Source: Thermoleophilia bacterium | GTDB taxonomy: Bacteria; Actinomycetota; Thermoleophilia; RBG-16-64-13 | NCBI GenBank assembly: GCA_026415615.1 | Contig: JAOAGT010000001.1 | Span: 594,916-658,915, forward strand | Length of the DNA stretch: 64,000 nt | Reading direction: 5' to 3' | Part shown: piece after piece, positions 28,152-36,253 of the stretch | Layout of the letters: every line of letters begins with the position of its first letter | How positions within the stretch are numbered: position 1 is the stretch's first letter | Made by a program: the position numbers and the translations under genes | Notes under the pieces: generated by a model | Told to the model about the DNA's origin: nothing | Database searches by the model: none | What the model saw: the letters and a program-made list of their open reading frames with translations, nothing else

Positions 28152-28955
28152 GTGTCCAGACTGACTGATCTTTTTCGCAAGTCCAAGAGACCCCTCCTTA
28201 TTCCCTACATGACAGGTGGTTATCCCTCCTTTCGAGGCTGTGGCGAGCTGCTCGCGGCGTTCGTGGAGGCAGGGGCAGATATAGTGGAGCTTGGTATACC
28301 TTTTTCCGACCCTCTGGCTGACGGCCCTGTTATCCAAGCAGCCTCCACCGCTGCGCTGGGGGCGGGCACGCGCCCTAGAGATGTACTTCGGCTGGCTCTG
28401 GAGGTGAGTGAGGCTGGCTGTCCAGTCATTCTTCTCTCATACCTAAACACCATTCTTGCCTACGGTATTGAGGAGTTCTTTGCAGATGCTGCTCAGTCGG
28501 GGGTGATGGGTGTCGTGGTGCCTGATCTTCCTGCAGAAGAGGCGGACCTGCTGAGTGGAGCAGCCAAAGGGGAGGGCATCGATGTAGTCTTGCTCGCTGC
28601 CCCCACGTCTACCGAGGCGAGATTAAAGCAAATTGCCGCGTCGGCCTCGGGTTTTATCTACTGCGTTTCCACAACTGGTGTAACAGGAGCGCGTCGTATC
28701 TTAAGAGCTGACCTACCGGATTTCCTGGCTCGCCTTCGCAAGTTTACCGACCTTCCCTTGGCAGTCGGGTTTGGGGTGTCAAGTGTTGAACAGGTAAGAG
28801 CGGTGGGAGCCATTTCGGACGGAGTAATTATTGGCTCAGCGCTTGTACAGATGGTCGCAAAGGCTGGCAACCTGGCGGACGCCAAGAGGGAGATCGGCGC
28901 CTTCCTAAGAGCAGCGGGTAGCGAACTCGCACGTCTTGGGTCTGATCCGGTCTGA
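28152..28955 (+). CDS. trpA: Tryptophan synthase alpha chain
   Basis: A 267-residue barrel that releases indole from indole-3-glycerol phosphate. The catalytic Glu and Asp are in VELGIPFSDPLADGPVIQ, with the phosphate-site loops FIYCVSTTGVTG and AVGFGVSSVEQV. The GTG at 28152 is chosen since GGAGAGG lies eight bases before it and the family length fits; the open frame reaches back to 27978 inside trpB. It ends the trp operon. Confidence 0.96.
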   Translation: MSRLTDLFRKSKRPLLIPYMTGGYPSFRGCGELLAAFVEAGADIVELGIPFSDPLADGPVIQAASTAALGAGTRPRDVLRLALEVSEAGCPVILLSYLNTILAYGIEEFFADAAQSGVMGVVVPDLPAEEADLLSGAAKGEGIDVVLLAAPTSTEARLKQIAASASGFIYCVSTTGVTGARRILRADLPDFLARLRKFTDLPLAVGFGVSSVEQVRAVGAISDGVIIGSALVQMVAKAGNLADAKREIGAFLRAAGSELARLGSDPV

Positions 28956-28984
28956 CCAGGACCTGGCTGATTTCAGCTCTGGTT

Positions 28985-29485
28985 TCAGCTGCTAACCAAG
29001 ATGCCGTGCGCTTCCAAGTGTTCTCTTAGCGCCTGAGGCTTGACGCCATAAAGATTGGATATATACGCCAGATCGTCCTTTCGTATGGTGATTAGATCCT
29101 GAGACGGATCGTTTCGGAGTTCACGAAGGAAACTAAGGTACGTTTCTAGCGGCCGTCTCTCCTCAGGGCTGAGCCGGCTGAGGTTGGAAAGCTTGATTCG
29201 CAAAGGCCCGCCCGGGCTGAGCGTTCTCTGGGAGGTGCCATCTGTCTCCACGTCGAGAATGGACGTCGGGGACTCGCCGTAAATTGCAGCTAACTCACAA
29301 AGCCGCTCCAGGCTGAGGCTTCTCTTGCCTCGCTCATAGGCGCTAAGGGTGGAAACTACGAAGGACCCGCCTGACCTTTCGCAAACTTCCTGCAAGCTCA
29401 GGCCGCGTTCTTGCCGAAGTCGTCTGAGTTTCTCTCCCACGAGTTCCGCAAAAGTCTTTTCTCTTTTTGCCCGCTGCTCTTTCAT
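28985..29485 (-). CDS. BldD-like XRE-family regulator with c-di-GMP signature
   Basis: A 166-residue protein with an N-terminal XRE helix-turn-helix (about 15-75; KLRRLRQERGLSLQEVCERS and LSAYERGKRSLSLERL) and a C-terminal domain (about 95-166) that resembles Streptomyces BldD from end to end. The BldD c-di-GMP signature RxD-X8-RxxD is present exactly: Arg124-Asn-Asp126, eight residues, then Arg135-Lys-Asp-Asp138. In Streptomyces, tetrameric c-di-GMP glues two BldD protomers onto DNA to hold back development. Target genes here are unknown. It is convergent with trpA, with only 29 bases between stops. Confidence 0.9.
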   Translation of the reverse strand: MKEQRAKREKTFAELVGEKLRRLRQERGLSLQEVCERSGGSFVVSTLSAYERGKRSLSLERLCELAAIYGESPTSILDVETDGTSQRTLSPGGPLRIKLSNLSRLSPEERRPLETYLSFLRELRNDPSQDLITIRKDDLAYISNLYGVKPQALREHLEAHGILVSS

Positions 29486-29827
29486 GGTTCTTCAACCTTG
29501 AAATAAGAGTTCCCTGACCTGTTAAGCTCTCGCTACAAATACTACACCAGTAGTCAAATTACTTCACTGCGCTTTCTTTCAGGTGAATGCTGAGCGTATG
29601 CCCTCGTGCATCCGTCTGGCGTAGTAGGTTCGCCGTTCAGCAATATCTTCCTGCTGGTGGGAAAAACCTCTGTTATGCTGGTGGCACAAGCCTTCCTTAA
29701 GCGCCGCGTGTCAGACCTTGAAACGCTTCTTTGTCAACTGCCCAGGTGTCGGAGGGGAAATGTCGTGGACCCTGTCTGAGCCATGTTGAGACTCTTTTCG
29801 TCTTTGCGGGCGTTGGGGAGACGTTAA
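29486..29827. other. Intergenic region between the BldD-like gene and tRNA-Leu
   Basis: About 340 bases without a supportable gene. It holds the candidate operator described at 29541-29568. I see no conserved protein in any frame and no second RNA gene. Confidence 0.5.
29541..29568 (-). promoter_or_regulatory. Candidate operator upstream of the BldD-like gene
   Basis: An inverted repeat ACTAC-ACCA-GTAGT (29541-29554) lies ~55 bases before the start codon and overlaps AGTCA-N7-TCACT (29552-29568), close to the Streptomyces BldD box AGTGA-Nx-TCACT as I recall it. Autoregulation is known for BldD; here it is inference. Confidence 0.35.
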
Positions 29828-29913
29828 TGCCGAAGGCGGGAGTCGAACCCGCACGAGGTGTTACCCCCACTGGAGTTTGAGTCCAGCGCGTCTGCCAATT
29901 CCGCCACTTCGGC
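29828..29913 (-). tRNA. tRNA-Leu (anticodon CAA)
   Basis: An 86-base class II tRNA. The 7-bp acceptor stem GCCGAAG/CTTCGGC with discriminator A, the anticodon stem-loop CTGGACTCAAACTCCAG with anticodon CAA, a long variable arm around GTGGGGGTAACACC, and the T-arm GCGGGTTCGACTCCCGC are all present. CCA is not encoded. Confidence 0.95.
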
Positions 29914-29933
29914 CGACTGATTCCGGAAGTATT

Positions 29934-29968
29934 ATAAGCCAACACGGCGTTCATAAGCCAACACGGCG
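29934..29968. repeat. Two direct copies of a 16-base repeat
   Basis: ATAAGCCAACACGGCG occurs at 29934-29949 and 29953-29968, a 19-base period (two helical turns), between the divergent tRNA-Leu and the beta-keto acid cleavage gene. It may be a tandem binding site for a regulator of the latter. Confidence 0.6.
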
Positions 29969-30161
29969 CTGTGACACAGAACCATGTTTATTGTTCCGCC
30001 GCGGATGGTGTAGAGTAAACTTGGTTGTGTCAGCTCTTGGCTGTACGTTGCGGCTGCAAAGCAAGCCGTGTGAGACGCCCGGCCTGCTCTTCTGGGAAGG
30101 AGGGTCTTCCGAGCGGGAGAACGGGCAATCATACGTAAATGATCGATCTGGAGGTCAGCGA

Positions 30162-30998
30162 ATGGAGAAGCTCATCATAACTGTGGCGACAACGGGCGCC
30201 ATGACCACCAAAGAAAACACCCCCTACCTGCCGACCCAACCGGAGCAAATAGCCGAGGAGGTTTATGGGGCCTATCAGGCCGGGGCGGTCATCTGCCATG
30301 TGCACGTGCGCACCAAGGACGACAAGCCCACGATGGCTCTTGATAGATTTGAGGAGACGGTGGGCCTGATCCGCGAGAAATGCCCAGACATCATTATTAA
30401 CATGACTTCGTCGGGTGGGCTCGGCTTCACTGACGAAGAACGCATTCTTCCCATCGTGAAGCTCAAGCCGGACATGGCTACCTTCGATGCTGGTTCCATG
30501 AACTTCTACAAGGGCGTGTTCATAAATTCCCCCGAGTTCCTAGAGAAGCTGGGCAAAGCCTGCATCGAGAATGGCGTTAAGCCCGAAGTCGAAGTGTTCG
30601 ATGCCGGCATGGTTTGGAACGCGGTGCGCTTTATTAAAGAAGGAGTTCTAGTTCCCCCCGTTCACTTCCAGTGCTGCATGCACGTGCACGGTGGCATGGA
30701 GGGAACCGCTAAGAACCTGGTTCACCTGGTCGACTTGCTTCCTGCAGGCTCAACCTGGTCAGCTTTTGGCTGCGGCCCCACTGCCAACCTCATAATGTCA
30801 ATGGCTATCAACATGGGCGGCCACGTGCGCGTGGGCATGGAGGACAACGTTTATCTCAAGAAGGGCGTGCTGGCCAAACACAACTACGAGTTTGTGCAGA
30901 AGGTAGTCCGTCTGGCTGACGAATTCGGGCGCGAGATAGCAGATGTGGACGATGCTCGTCGCATCCTGAGCCTGCCGCCGCGCCAGAAAGCCTCATAA
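30162..30998 (+). CDS. BKACE-family beta-keto acid cleavage enzyme (candidate triacetate:acetyl-CoA lyase)
   Basis: A 278-residue DUF849/BKACE barrel. These Zn enzymes cleave a beta-keto acid with acetyl-CoA to give acetoacetate and a new CoA ester. The metal ligands match the Kce family: His46 and His48 in ICHVHVR, and a Glu in VGMEDN (Glu227, near Kce Glu230); MTSSGGLG and FDAGSMNF are further family segments. The ATG at 30162 follows GGAGG and gives family length; the open frame extends to 29877 through the tRNA and is rejected. Beside the phloroglucinol-type genes, its likely substrate is triacetate (3,5-dioxohexanoate), which would yield acetoacetate and acetoacetyl-CoA; other beta-keto acids remain possible. 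Confidence 0.9.
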   Translation: MEKLIITVATTGAMTTKENTPYLPTQPEQIAEEVYGAYQAGAVICHVHVRTKDDKPTMALDRFEETVGLIREKCPDIIINMTSSGGLGFTDEERILPIVKLKPDMATFDAGSMNFYKGVFINSPEFLEKLGKACIENGVKPEVEVFDAGMVWNAVRFIKEGVLVPPVHFQCCMHVHGGMEGTAKNLVHLVDLLPAGSTWSAFGCGPTANLIMSMAINMGGHVRVGMEDNVYLKKGVLAKHNYEFVQKVVRLADEFGREIADVDDARRILSLPPRQKAS

Positions 30999-31011
30999 GG
31001 TGTGTCGTGTA

Positions 31012-31043
31012 GCGACCCGGGCCTCGGCTGAGGCCCGGGTCGC
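31012..31043 (+). terminator. Hairpin after the BKACE gene
   Basis: A perfect 14-bp stem (GCGACCCGGGCCTC and its complement) with loop GGCT begins 13 bases after the stop. No T-run follows. It separates the BKACE gene from the promoter of the next operon. Confidence 0.65.
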
Positions 31044-31058
31044 AGACATGCAAGAGTA

Positions 31059-31086
31059 TTGGTACAAGGCAAGAGCGGCTTATAGG
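31059..31086 (+). promoter_or_regulatory. Candidate promoter of the cupin-SDR-dehydrogenase operon
   Basis: TTGGTA (31059-31064), 16 bases, then TATAGG (31081-31086), placed about 25 bases before the cupin start and just after the BKACE hairpin. Each box matches the sigma-A consensus at four of six positions. Confidence 0.45.
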
Positions 31087-31110
31087 TCGCTACAAGACAG
31101 GGGGTGACAA

Positions 31111-31455
31111 ATGAAGAAGGTTTCGATCAGTGACGCCGTTCGGTATTTTCCTCCGGGCCACAATGACTGCGCTTGCTTCCGCCTTCAGGGTAGGGATGAA
31201 ACCGGAACCACCCAGTTCTCCGTAGGGTGCACCCACTTCTTGCCGGGTGGTGGCGCCGACTTCGTACCCGAGCGCCAATTTGATACGGTATATGTATGCC
31301 TAGAAGGCGAGATCACGATCATCGATAAAGACGGCAATGAGATCGTGCTCAAACCTCACGACTCCATTTACATTGCTCCAAACGAGGGTCGGGCCATCAA
31401 GAACAAGACGCAATATCCAGCATCTATGCTGGTGATTCTGGGCTATCCTGTTTGA
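31111..31455 (+). CDS. Small cupin-domain protein
   Basis: A 114-residue single-domain cupin (CTHFLPGGGADFVPERQFDT in motif 1 region, YIAPNEGRAIKNKT in motif 2 region). The usual two His of cupin motif 1 are not obvious after the GG, so metal binding is doubtful. It precedes the SDR reductase by 60 bases with a good ribosome site (GGGGGTGA). Its role in the catabolic set is unknown; it could be a ligand sensor, an isomerase or a tautomerase-like helper. Confidence 0.82.
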   Translation: MKKVSISDAVRYFPPGHNDCACFRLQGRDETGTTQFSVGCTHFLPGGGADFVPERQFDTVYVCLEGEITIIDKDGNEIVLKPHDSIYIAPNEGRAIKNKTQYPASMLVILGYPV

Positions 31456-31514
31456 GCTGTCTGGCCGTCTTGCGCATCTCGCCGGACATAAACAAGTAGA
31501 CGCGGAGGTTACAG

Positions 31515-32321
31515 ATGACTGAAGAGACCCCGAGGAAGACTATTGAAGAGCTAAGGCAGATCTTCGATCTGACCGGTAAGGTAGCAGTGGTGACGGGGGC
31601 TGGCGGCACTTTGGGTCATGCTCTCTGTCGGGGACTGGCTGCTTTCGGAGCGGACATTGCCGGTTGGGACATCAAAACGGAGATCATGCAAGACATGGTA
31701 GCCGAAGTCCAGAGCATCGGTCGCAAGGCTACCGCCACGGCTGTGGACGTGACTAACGAAGACAGTGTCAAAGCAGCCATGGACAAGGTGATCGAGGACT
31801 TCGGCAAGGTCAACATCATGGTGACCACAGCCGGAACAGCGGGCAATAGGCAGCCGGCTGAGACCTTTGACATCAACGAGTGGCAAAAGGTCATGGACGT
31901 GAACGTCCGCGGGACCTTCCTATGCGCCAAGCATGCTGGAGCCCAGTACATCAAGCAGGGCGGCGGCGGCAAGATCATCACCATCGGCTCAGTGCGTGGT
32001 TTTCTCGGGCATCCGGGCGGGTACGCGGCTTACGGAACCTCCAAGGGAGCCGTTCACTTGCTCACCAAGCAACTGGCTACCGAGTGGGCCAAGTACAAGA
32101 TCAACGTGAACTGCATTGCTCCCTCGATCTTCTGGACTCCGCTCACAGAGCAGGTACGTCGCGATCCCGAGATGGTCAAGATCTTCATGGCTCGCATACC
32201 CATGGGACGGGCGGCCGAGCTGGATGACTTCATAGGCGCCGTGGTGTATTTGGCCTCGCCAGCCTCTGACTATGTGACGGGTGTGATCCTCTCTGTGGAT
32301 GGCGGAGCGGTGGCTGGATGA
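31515..32321 (+). CDS. SDR-family oxidoreductase (candidate phloroglucinol reductase)
   Basis: A 268-residue classical short-chain dehydrogenase. The nucleotide site is VVTGAGGTLG (Thr27-Gly34; the middle Gly of TGxxxGxG is Thr), and the catalytic set Asn130, Ser159, Tyr173 and Lys177 (YGTSK) is complete. A ~17-residue N-terminal lead (EELRQIFDLTGK) precedes the Rossmann fold, as in many sugar/polyol SDRs. Known phloroglucinol reductases are NADPH-dependent SDRs reducing phloroglucinol to dihydrophloroglucinol. The link here rests on neighbours: cyclase-family hydrolase, BKACE and transhydroxylase-like genes. The stop overlaps the next start by 4 bases. Confidence 0.88.
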   Translation: MTEETPRKTIEELRQIFDLTGKVAVVTGAGGTLGHALCRGLAAFGADIAGWDIKTEIMQDMVAEVQSIGRKATATAVDVTNEDSVKAAMDKVIEDFGKVNIMVTTAGTAGNRQPAETFDINEWQKVMDVNVRGTFLCAKHAGAQYIKQGGGGKIITIGSVRGFLGHPGGYAAYGTSKGAVHLLTKQLATEWAKYKINVNCIAPSIFWTPLTEQVRRDPEMVKIFMARIPMGRAAELDDFIGAVVYLASPASDYVTGVILSVDGGAVAG

Positions 32322-33292
32322 TCACTCTAGCTGACGTAAAGAAAATTGCCATTATTGGCGGCGGCACCATGGGGCATGGCTGCGCTATGGTGTTTGCCAG
32401 TGCGGGCTACCCTGTCGGTCTTTACAGCCGCAAAGCGGAGACTCTGGCTAAAGCCGTAGAGGGAATGCGCGCCGACCTTACTTTTCTAGCGGAGCGCGGC
32501 CTGGGCAAGCTCGAGGATGTGGAGCCGACAGTCGCTCGGGTTACCACGACCCAAGATATGGGCGAGGCTGTCTCCGGGGCGCAATTTGTGCTTGAGTGCG
32601 TGGCCGAGGATATGGCGCTAAAGCAGGAAGTGTTTCGGCAGCTTGACCAAATGTGCGACCCGGATGTGGTGCTTGCCACCAACACTTCGGTGATGAGTCC
32701 CACCGAAATCGGAAGCAAGTCAGTTCATCGCGAAAGAATAGTGGGGACACACTGGTGGAACCCGCCTTTCCTTATCCCGCTGGTTGAAGTGGTCCAAACT
32801 GAGGAGACTGCTCCCTGGGTGATAGACCTAACCATGCAGCTTCACTGGGCTATTGGCAAACACCCGGTGCACTGCAAGAAAGATGTGCCCGGGTTTATTG
32901 CCAACCGGCTGCAGCATGCTCTGTGGCGCGAGGCGATATCCATCGTGGAGCGGGGTATTGCCGACCCGGCTACCGTCGACGAGAGCCTAAAGTATGGTCC
33001 CGGGCTGCGACTCCCGGTGCTGGCTCCCCTCGAAAACGCAGATATGGTGGGTCTAGATCTCACTCTGTCGATCCATGAGTATGTTCTCAAGTATCTTGAG
33101 GACTCCCACGAACCGTCGCCACTCTTGAGGGAAAAGGTGGCTAAGGGGGAGCTTGGTTTCAAGACCAATGGAGTGGGTTTCCAGACCTGGACCCCCGAGG
33201 CACAGAAGCAGCTGCGCACGCGGCTACTTGACTACCTCACCAAGGCCATCCGGGAAATGAAGGAGAGAGAGGCCGCTGAGAAAGGGCAGTAG
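32318..33292 (+). CDS. 3-hydroxyacyl-CoA-dehydrogenase-family enzyme (candidate 3-hydroxy-5-oxohexanoate dehydrogenase)
   Basis: A 324-residue protein with the NAD site IAIIGGGTMGHGCAMVF at the N-terminus, NTSVMSPTEIG at the mid-domain and the catalytic histidine in GTHWWNPPFLIPLVEVV, then the C-terminal helical domain starting DVPGFIANRLQHALWREA. It resembles the short hydroxyacyl-CoA/L-gulonate/L-carnitine dehydrogenase branch, which often act on free hydroxy acids. In the proposed pathway it would oxidise 3-hydroxy-5-oxohexanoate to triacetate. The substrate assignment is inference from context. Confidence 0.88.
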   Translation: MITLADVKKIAIIGGGTMGHGCAMVFASAGYPVGLYSRKAETLAKAVEGMRADLTFLAERGLGKLEDVEPTVARVTTTQDMGEAVSGAQFVLECVAEDMALKQEVFRQLDQMCDPDVVLATNTSVMSPTEIGSKSVHRERIVGTHWWNPPFLIPLVEVVQTEETAPWVIDLTMQLHWAIGKHPVHCKKDVPGFIANRLQHALWREAISIVERGIADPATVDESLKYGPGLRLPVLAPLENADMVGLDLTLSIHEYVLKYLEDSHEPSPLLREKVAKGELGFKTNGVGFQTWTPEAQKQLRTRLLDYLTKAIREMKEREAAEKGQ

Positions 33293-33400
33293 GTTTGGCA
33301 TCGGTGTTGACCGAAGGCATTAAATTGGTTAATGGACAACCCGGGTGTATTGGGTGCCCGTAAGTCAGGCAAAAGGTAAAAAAAGAGAAGGAGAAGAGAT

Positions 33401-34339
33401 ATGGGCAAAAAGGTGTTTGTGGATCTAACCCATCCATTTGGCGCAGACGTTCCGCTGTGGCCGTATTTCCAGAAGCCTGTGATTGACACCATGCACAGCC
33501 TGGCGAAGTCCGGCGTTCTTAGCCAGAAGATTTCCACGGTTATGCACGTGGGCACGCATGCTGACTCCCCGCGGCACGTTATGGAGCGCGACTTCCAGGG
33601 CAACCGCACCAAGTACACCCATGAGCTGCCGGTTGACGCCTACTGTGGCCCGGCTATCTGCCTGGATCTCAACTGCGAGCCGTGGCAGCTGATCACCGAC
33701 AAGGATCTAGACGAGGCCTGCGAGCGCGCCAACTTCGATCCCAACGAGCTCAAGAACGGCATGGTGCTCGTACTGCGCACCGGCATGCATCTCCTCTGGG
33801 ACGACACCAAGGACTACTACCATTATGCGGCTGGCACTGGGCTCAAGGCTGGGAAGTGGATCGCCAAGTACCATCCCAAGTGCGTGGCCATGGACTGCCA
33901 GGCTCTTGACCATCCGCTCCACACCGCCATGGGCAAGAACGGTCCCACCCAGATGAACCTCCCTGGCAGGACTGGTCGGCCCATCACCCAGGAATACATC
34001 GACAAGTACGGCATCGAGGCCTATGCCTGGTTTGATCGCGAGGTCTTCATCCAGGTGTACGGCATGGAGAAGTACATGGAAGAGTACGGCGAGCTTGAGG
34101 CCATCGGCGAGTGGGGCACCTGGGAGCCCTGCCACAAGTACATGATGGGCAACGGCATCGTCGGTATCGAGAACCTGGGCGGCGACCTGGAGAAGGTGGT
34201 CGGCAAGCGGTTCCAGTTCTGGTGCTTCCCGCTTCGTTGGTACATGGGCGACGGCACCATGGTTCGTTGCGTCGCCGAGATCGACGAAGACGACCTCAAC
34301 CCAGTTCCCGACCGCGTTTACAAGTACGGCGTCATCTAA
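33401..34339 (+). CDS. Cyclase-family metal hydrolase (candidate dihydrophloroglucinol cyclohydrolase)
   Basis: A 312-residue member of the cyclase/kynurenine formamidase family, with the metal motif HxGTHxDxPxH seen as His49-VGTHADSPRH59. It is about 100 residues longer than kynurenine formamidase. Family members hydrolyse amides or cleave C-C bonds in cyclic diketones; a dihydrophloroglucinol ring-opening enzyme of this family is part of the anaerobic phloroglucinol route. It has a strong ribosome site (AAGGAGAAGAG) and lies 108 bases after the dehydrogenase. Codons are unusually uniform and C/G-ending, hinting at high expression. Confidence 0.88.
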   Translation: MGKKVFVDLTHPFGADVPLWPYFQKPVIDTMHSLAKSGVLSQKISTVMHVGTHADSPRHVMERDFQGNRTKYTHELPVDAYCGPAICLDLNCEPWQLITDKDLDEACERANFDPNELKNGMVLVLRTGMHLLWDDTKDYYHYAAGTGLKAGKWIAKYHPKCVAMDCQALDHPLHTAMGKNGPTQMNLPGRTGRPITQEYIDKYGIEAYAWFDREVFIQVYGMEKYMEEYGELEAIGEWGTWEPCHKYMMGNGIVGIENLGGDLEKVVGKRFQFWCFPLRWYMGDGTMVRCVAEIDEDDLNPVPDRVYKYGVI

Positions 34340-34384
34340 GGGACCGGGTTTACCCGCCCAGCGGGCGGAGAAACGTCAGTGAGC

Positions 34385-34417
34385 GGGGGCCCGCCGTAAA
34401 CACGGCGGGCCCCCTTT
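34385..34417 (+). terminator. Intrinsic-type terminator after the cyclase gene
   Basis: A 13-bp stem GGGGGCCCGCCGT/ACGGCGGGCCCCC with loop AAAC is followed by TTT, 45 bases after the stop. Confidence 0.7.
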
Positions 34418-34553
34418 ACGTACGGGCCATTGAGGTGTAGTCTTCGGAGCGGCGGGTTCCGTGTGGTGGCATAAACGTTCCGAAATCCACATGATCCGCA
34501 TTCGGCTTTCGGTTATGGTGTGATAAAAGGGGAAAAGCGGACGGCTTGATGCG

Positions 34554-35390
34554 ATGAAAGAAAAGTGGCATTTGATCATTGATGTGGCTCTTTGCCACGA
34601 CTGCAACAACTGCTTTCTGGCTGACAAGGACGAGTTTGTAGGAAACGATTTTCTCCCATACTCAGTTGCACAGCCCTGGTTTGGTCACCGGTGGATGAAC
34701 ATTCTTCGGAAGGAGAGGGGCCAGTTTCCCATAGTTCAAGTGGCCTACCTTCCCATGCCTTGTATGCACTGCGATGAGGCTCCTTGTGTTACCACTGACG
34801 GGGCAGTATACAAACGCGAGGATGGTCTTGTGATCATCGATCCGGTGAAGGCAAAGGGGCGGCGCGAAATCGTAGATACGTGTCCGTACGGGGCGATCTA
34901 CTGGAACGAGGAGGCCTCTGTTCCGCAGAAGTGCACTGGCTGCGTTCACTTGCTTGAGGATGGCTGGACCGAAACTCGTTGCTCTCAGGTCTGTCCCACC
35001 GGCGCAATCAAGCTGGTCTTGGCAAGCGACGAGGAGATGGGGAGACGAGCTGCGGAAGAAGGGTTGCAAGTCTATAGGCCCGAGTGGGGAACGCGGCCGC
35101 GTGTCTACTACAAGAATCTTTTCCGTTGGGAAAAAGTGTTCGTAGCGGCTAGCGTTGCCTTTGCAGACACCGATGAGTGTGCCGAAGGAGCTCGTGTCTT
35201 GGTGATGAACAGCGGGAAATTGGTGGGAGAAGGTGTGGCCAACAACTTCGGCGAATTTGTGGTCGACGGTCTAGAGCCCGGCGGCCAGTATGAAGTTCAA
35301 GTGGAGTTCCCCGGCTACAGGTCCCACGTGGTTTCGGTCACCCTGAAGGAAAGTCTCAATCTTGGTCTGATTTCTCTGGAGAGAGCATAG
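34554..35390 (+). CDS. Transhydroxylase-type Fe-S small subunit, first copy
   Basis: A 278-residue protein with a ferredoxin-like Fe-S part (about 1-160) and a C-terminal beta-sandwich (about 195-278; NNFGEFVVDGLEPGGQYEV), the layout of the small subunit of Pelobacter pyrogallol-phloroglucinol transhydroxylase. Shared stretches include IDVALCHDCNNC, GHRWMNI, CMHCDEAPC, DTCPYGAIYWNEE, QKCTGC and PRVYYKNLFRWEK. Oddity: the fourth ligand of the first cluster is Asp24 instead of Cys (Cys14, Cys17, Cys20, Asp24). No large subunit is adjacent on its 5' side; the only one in the window lies beyond iclR. It could be an alternative electron subunit or partner of that enzyme. Confidence 0.88.
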   Translation: MKEKWHLIIDVALCHDCNNCFLADKDEFVGNDFLPYSVAQPWFGHRWMNILRKERGQFPIVQVAYLPMPCMHCDEAPCVTTDGAVYKREDGLVIIDPVKAKGRREIVDTCPYGAIYWNEEASVPQKCTGCVHLLEDGWTETRCSQVCPTGAIKLVLASDEEMGRRAAEEGLQVYRPEWGTRPRVYYKNLFRWEKVFVAASVAFADTDECAEGARVLVMNSGKLVGEGVANNFGEFVVDGLEPGGQYEVQVEFPGYRSHVVSVTLKESLNLGLISLERA

Positions 35391-35409
35391 AACCAACGAG
35401 CGGGGAGGG

Positions 35410-36210
35410 GTGGAGGTGCCACGGAGCTTGGAGCATCGGGGACAGAGCAAAGACTCTTACGTGCGGGCTTTGGCTCGTGGTCTTACGATACTCGCCCTGT
35501 TTGACATTGAACACCCTGAATGGAGTCTAAGCGAGGTCTGTAGACGGACCGGAATGTCCAAGACTACTGCCTATCGGCTGCTACGTACCCTGGAGGAAAA
35601 GGACTTCCTTAACTACGACGCACGGACTGAGAAATACCATTTAGGGAAAGCTACTATCCCTGTAGGTTATCTAGCTCTTTCGTACGTGGGTTTCGTGCGA
35701 GCGACCCATCGGTTCCTCGAGGAGCTGGCCGCAGCTACCGGAGAGACAGTAGAGCTTACCGTGGGTACCGCCGAGGGGGCGGTGGTGGTTGATGAAGTGG
35801 CGACTCGGCATCCTTTCCGTTTGAACCGCCCAACAGGTCGAATTCTAAACGATCTTGCCAATAGCTCTTTTCGTCTGCACGTGGCCCACAGATCGCTACC
35901 AGAGCAGGAGCAAATATTAAGTCACGCAAGGTGGGCGGGAAAACCGGTAGAAAACCGAGCGGAAATACTTGAGCGTATGGCCGAAGAAAAGGCCAGAGGT
36001 CTTGCCTTTGACCTTGAAGAATTGGATCCGGGGGTTTGTGCGGCATCAGTCGCAGTTTATGAGCACGATGGGACGTTGCGAGCGGTACTGACTCTGGTTG
36101 CTCCTGTTGAACGTTTTGGCCCTAGACAGCGAAAGAGAAAGGTGGCTGCTCTAGAGTTGGCCGCCAAGAAGATGACCACTTTTCTTGCGGAGGCGGCGGG
36201 AAGGGATTGA
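35410..36210 (+). CDS. IclR-family transcriptional regulator
   Basis: A 266-residue regulator with an N-terminal winged helix (about 15-75; LAILFDIEHPEWSLSEVCRR is nearly this text in the protein, followed by MSKTTAYRLLRTLEEKDFL) and the C-terminal IclR effector domain (GETVELTVGTAEGAVVVDEV). IclR proteins commonly sense aromatic acids and control their catabolic operons. It stands in the middle of the aromatic cluster, 20 bases after the first small subunit gene. A GTG at 35416 has better spacing from GGGGAGGGG than the GTG at 35410; the protein differs by two residues. Confidence 0.92.
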   Translation: MEVPRSLEHRGQSKDSYVRALARGLTILALFDIEHPEWSLSEVCRRTGMSKTTAYRLLRTLEEKDFLNYDARTEKYHLGKATIPVGYLALSYVGFVRATHRFLEELAAATGETVELTVGTAEGAVVVDEVATRHPFRLNRPTGRILNDLANSSFRLHVAHRSLPEQEQILSHARWAGKPVENRAEILERMAEEKARGLAFDLEELDPGVCAASVAVYEHDGTLRAVLTLVAPVERFGPRQRKRKVAALELAAKKMTTFLAEAAGRD

Positions 36211-36235
36211 CCCAGAAAGGTGAAAATGGCATAGT
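36207..36235 (+). promoter_or_regulatory. Candidate promoter of the transhydroxylase-like operon
   Basis: TTGACC (36207-36212), a 17-base spacer, and CATAGT (36230-36235), overlapping the last codons of iclR. It would start transcription near 36242, just ahead of the inverted repeats and 60 bases before the large-subunit ATG. Confidence 0.6.
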
Positions 36236-36253
36236 GGAGGCGTCGACAGTAAT

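Noticed and set aside
29877..30161. N-terminal extension of the BKACE reading frame
   Set aside because: It would overlap tRNA-Leu; the ATG at 30162 has GGAGG and fits the family N-terminus.
33304..33332. Possible promoter before the cyclase gene (TTGACC with TAATGG)
   Set aside because: The -10 box matches consensus poorly; read-through from the dehydrogenase gene is as likely.
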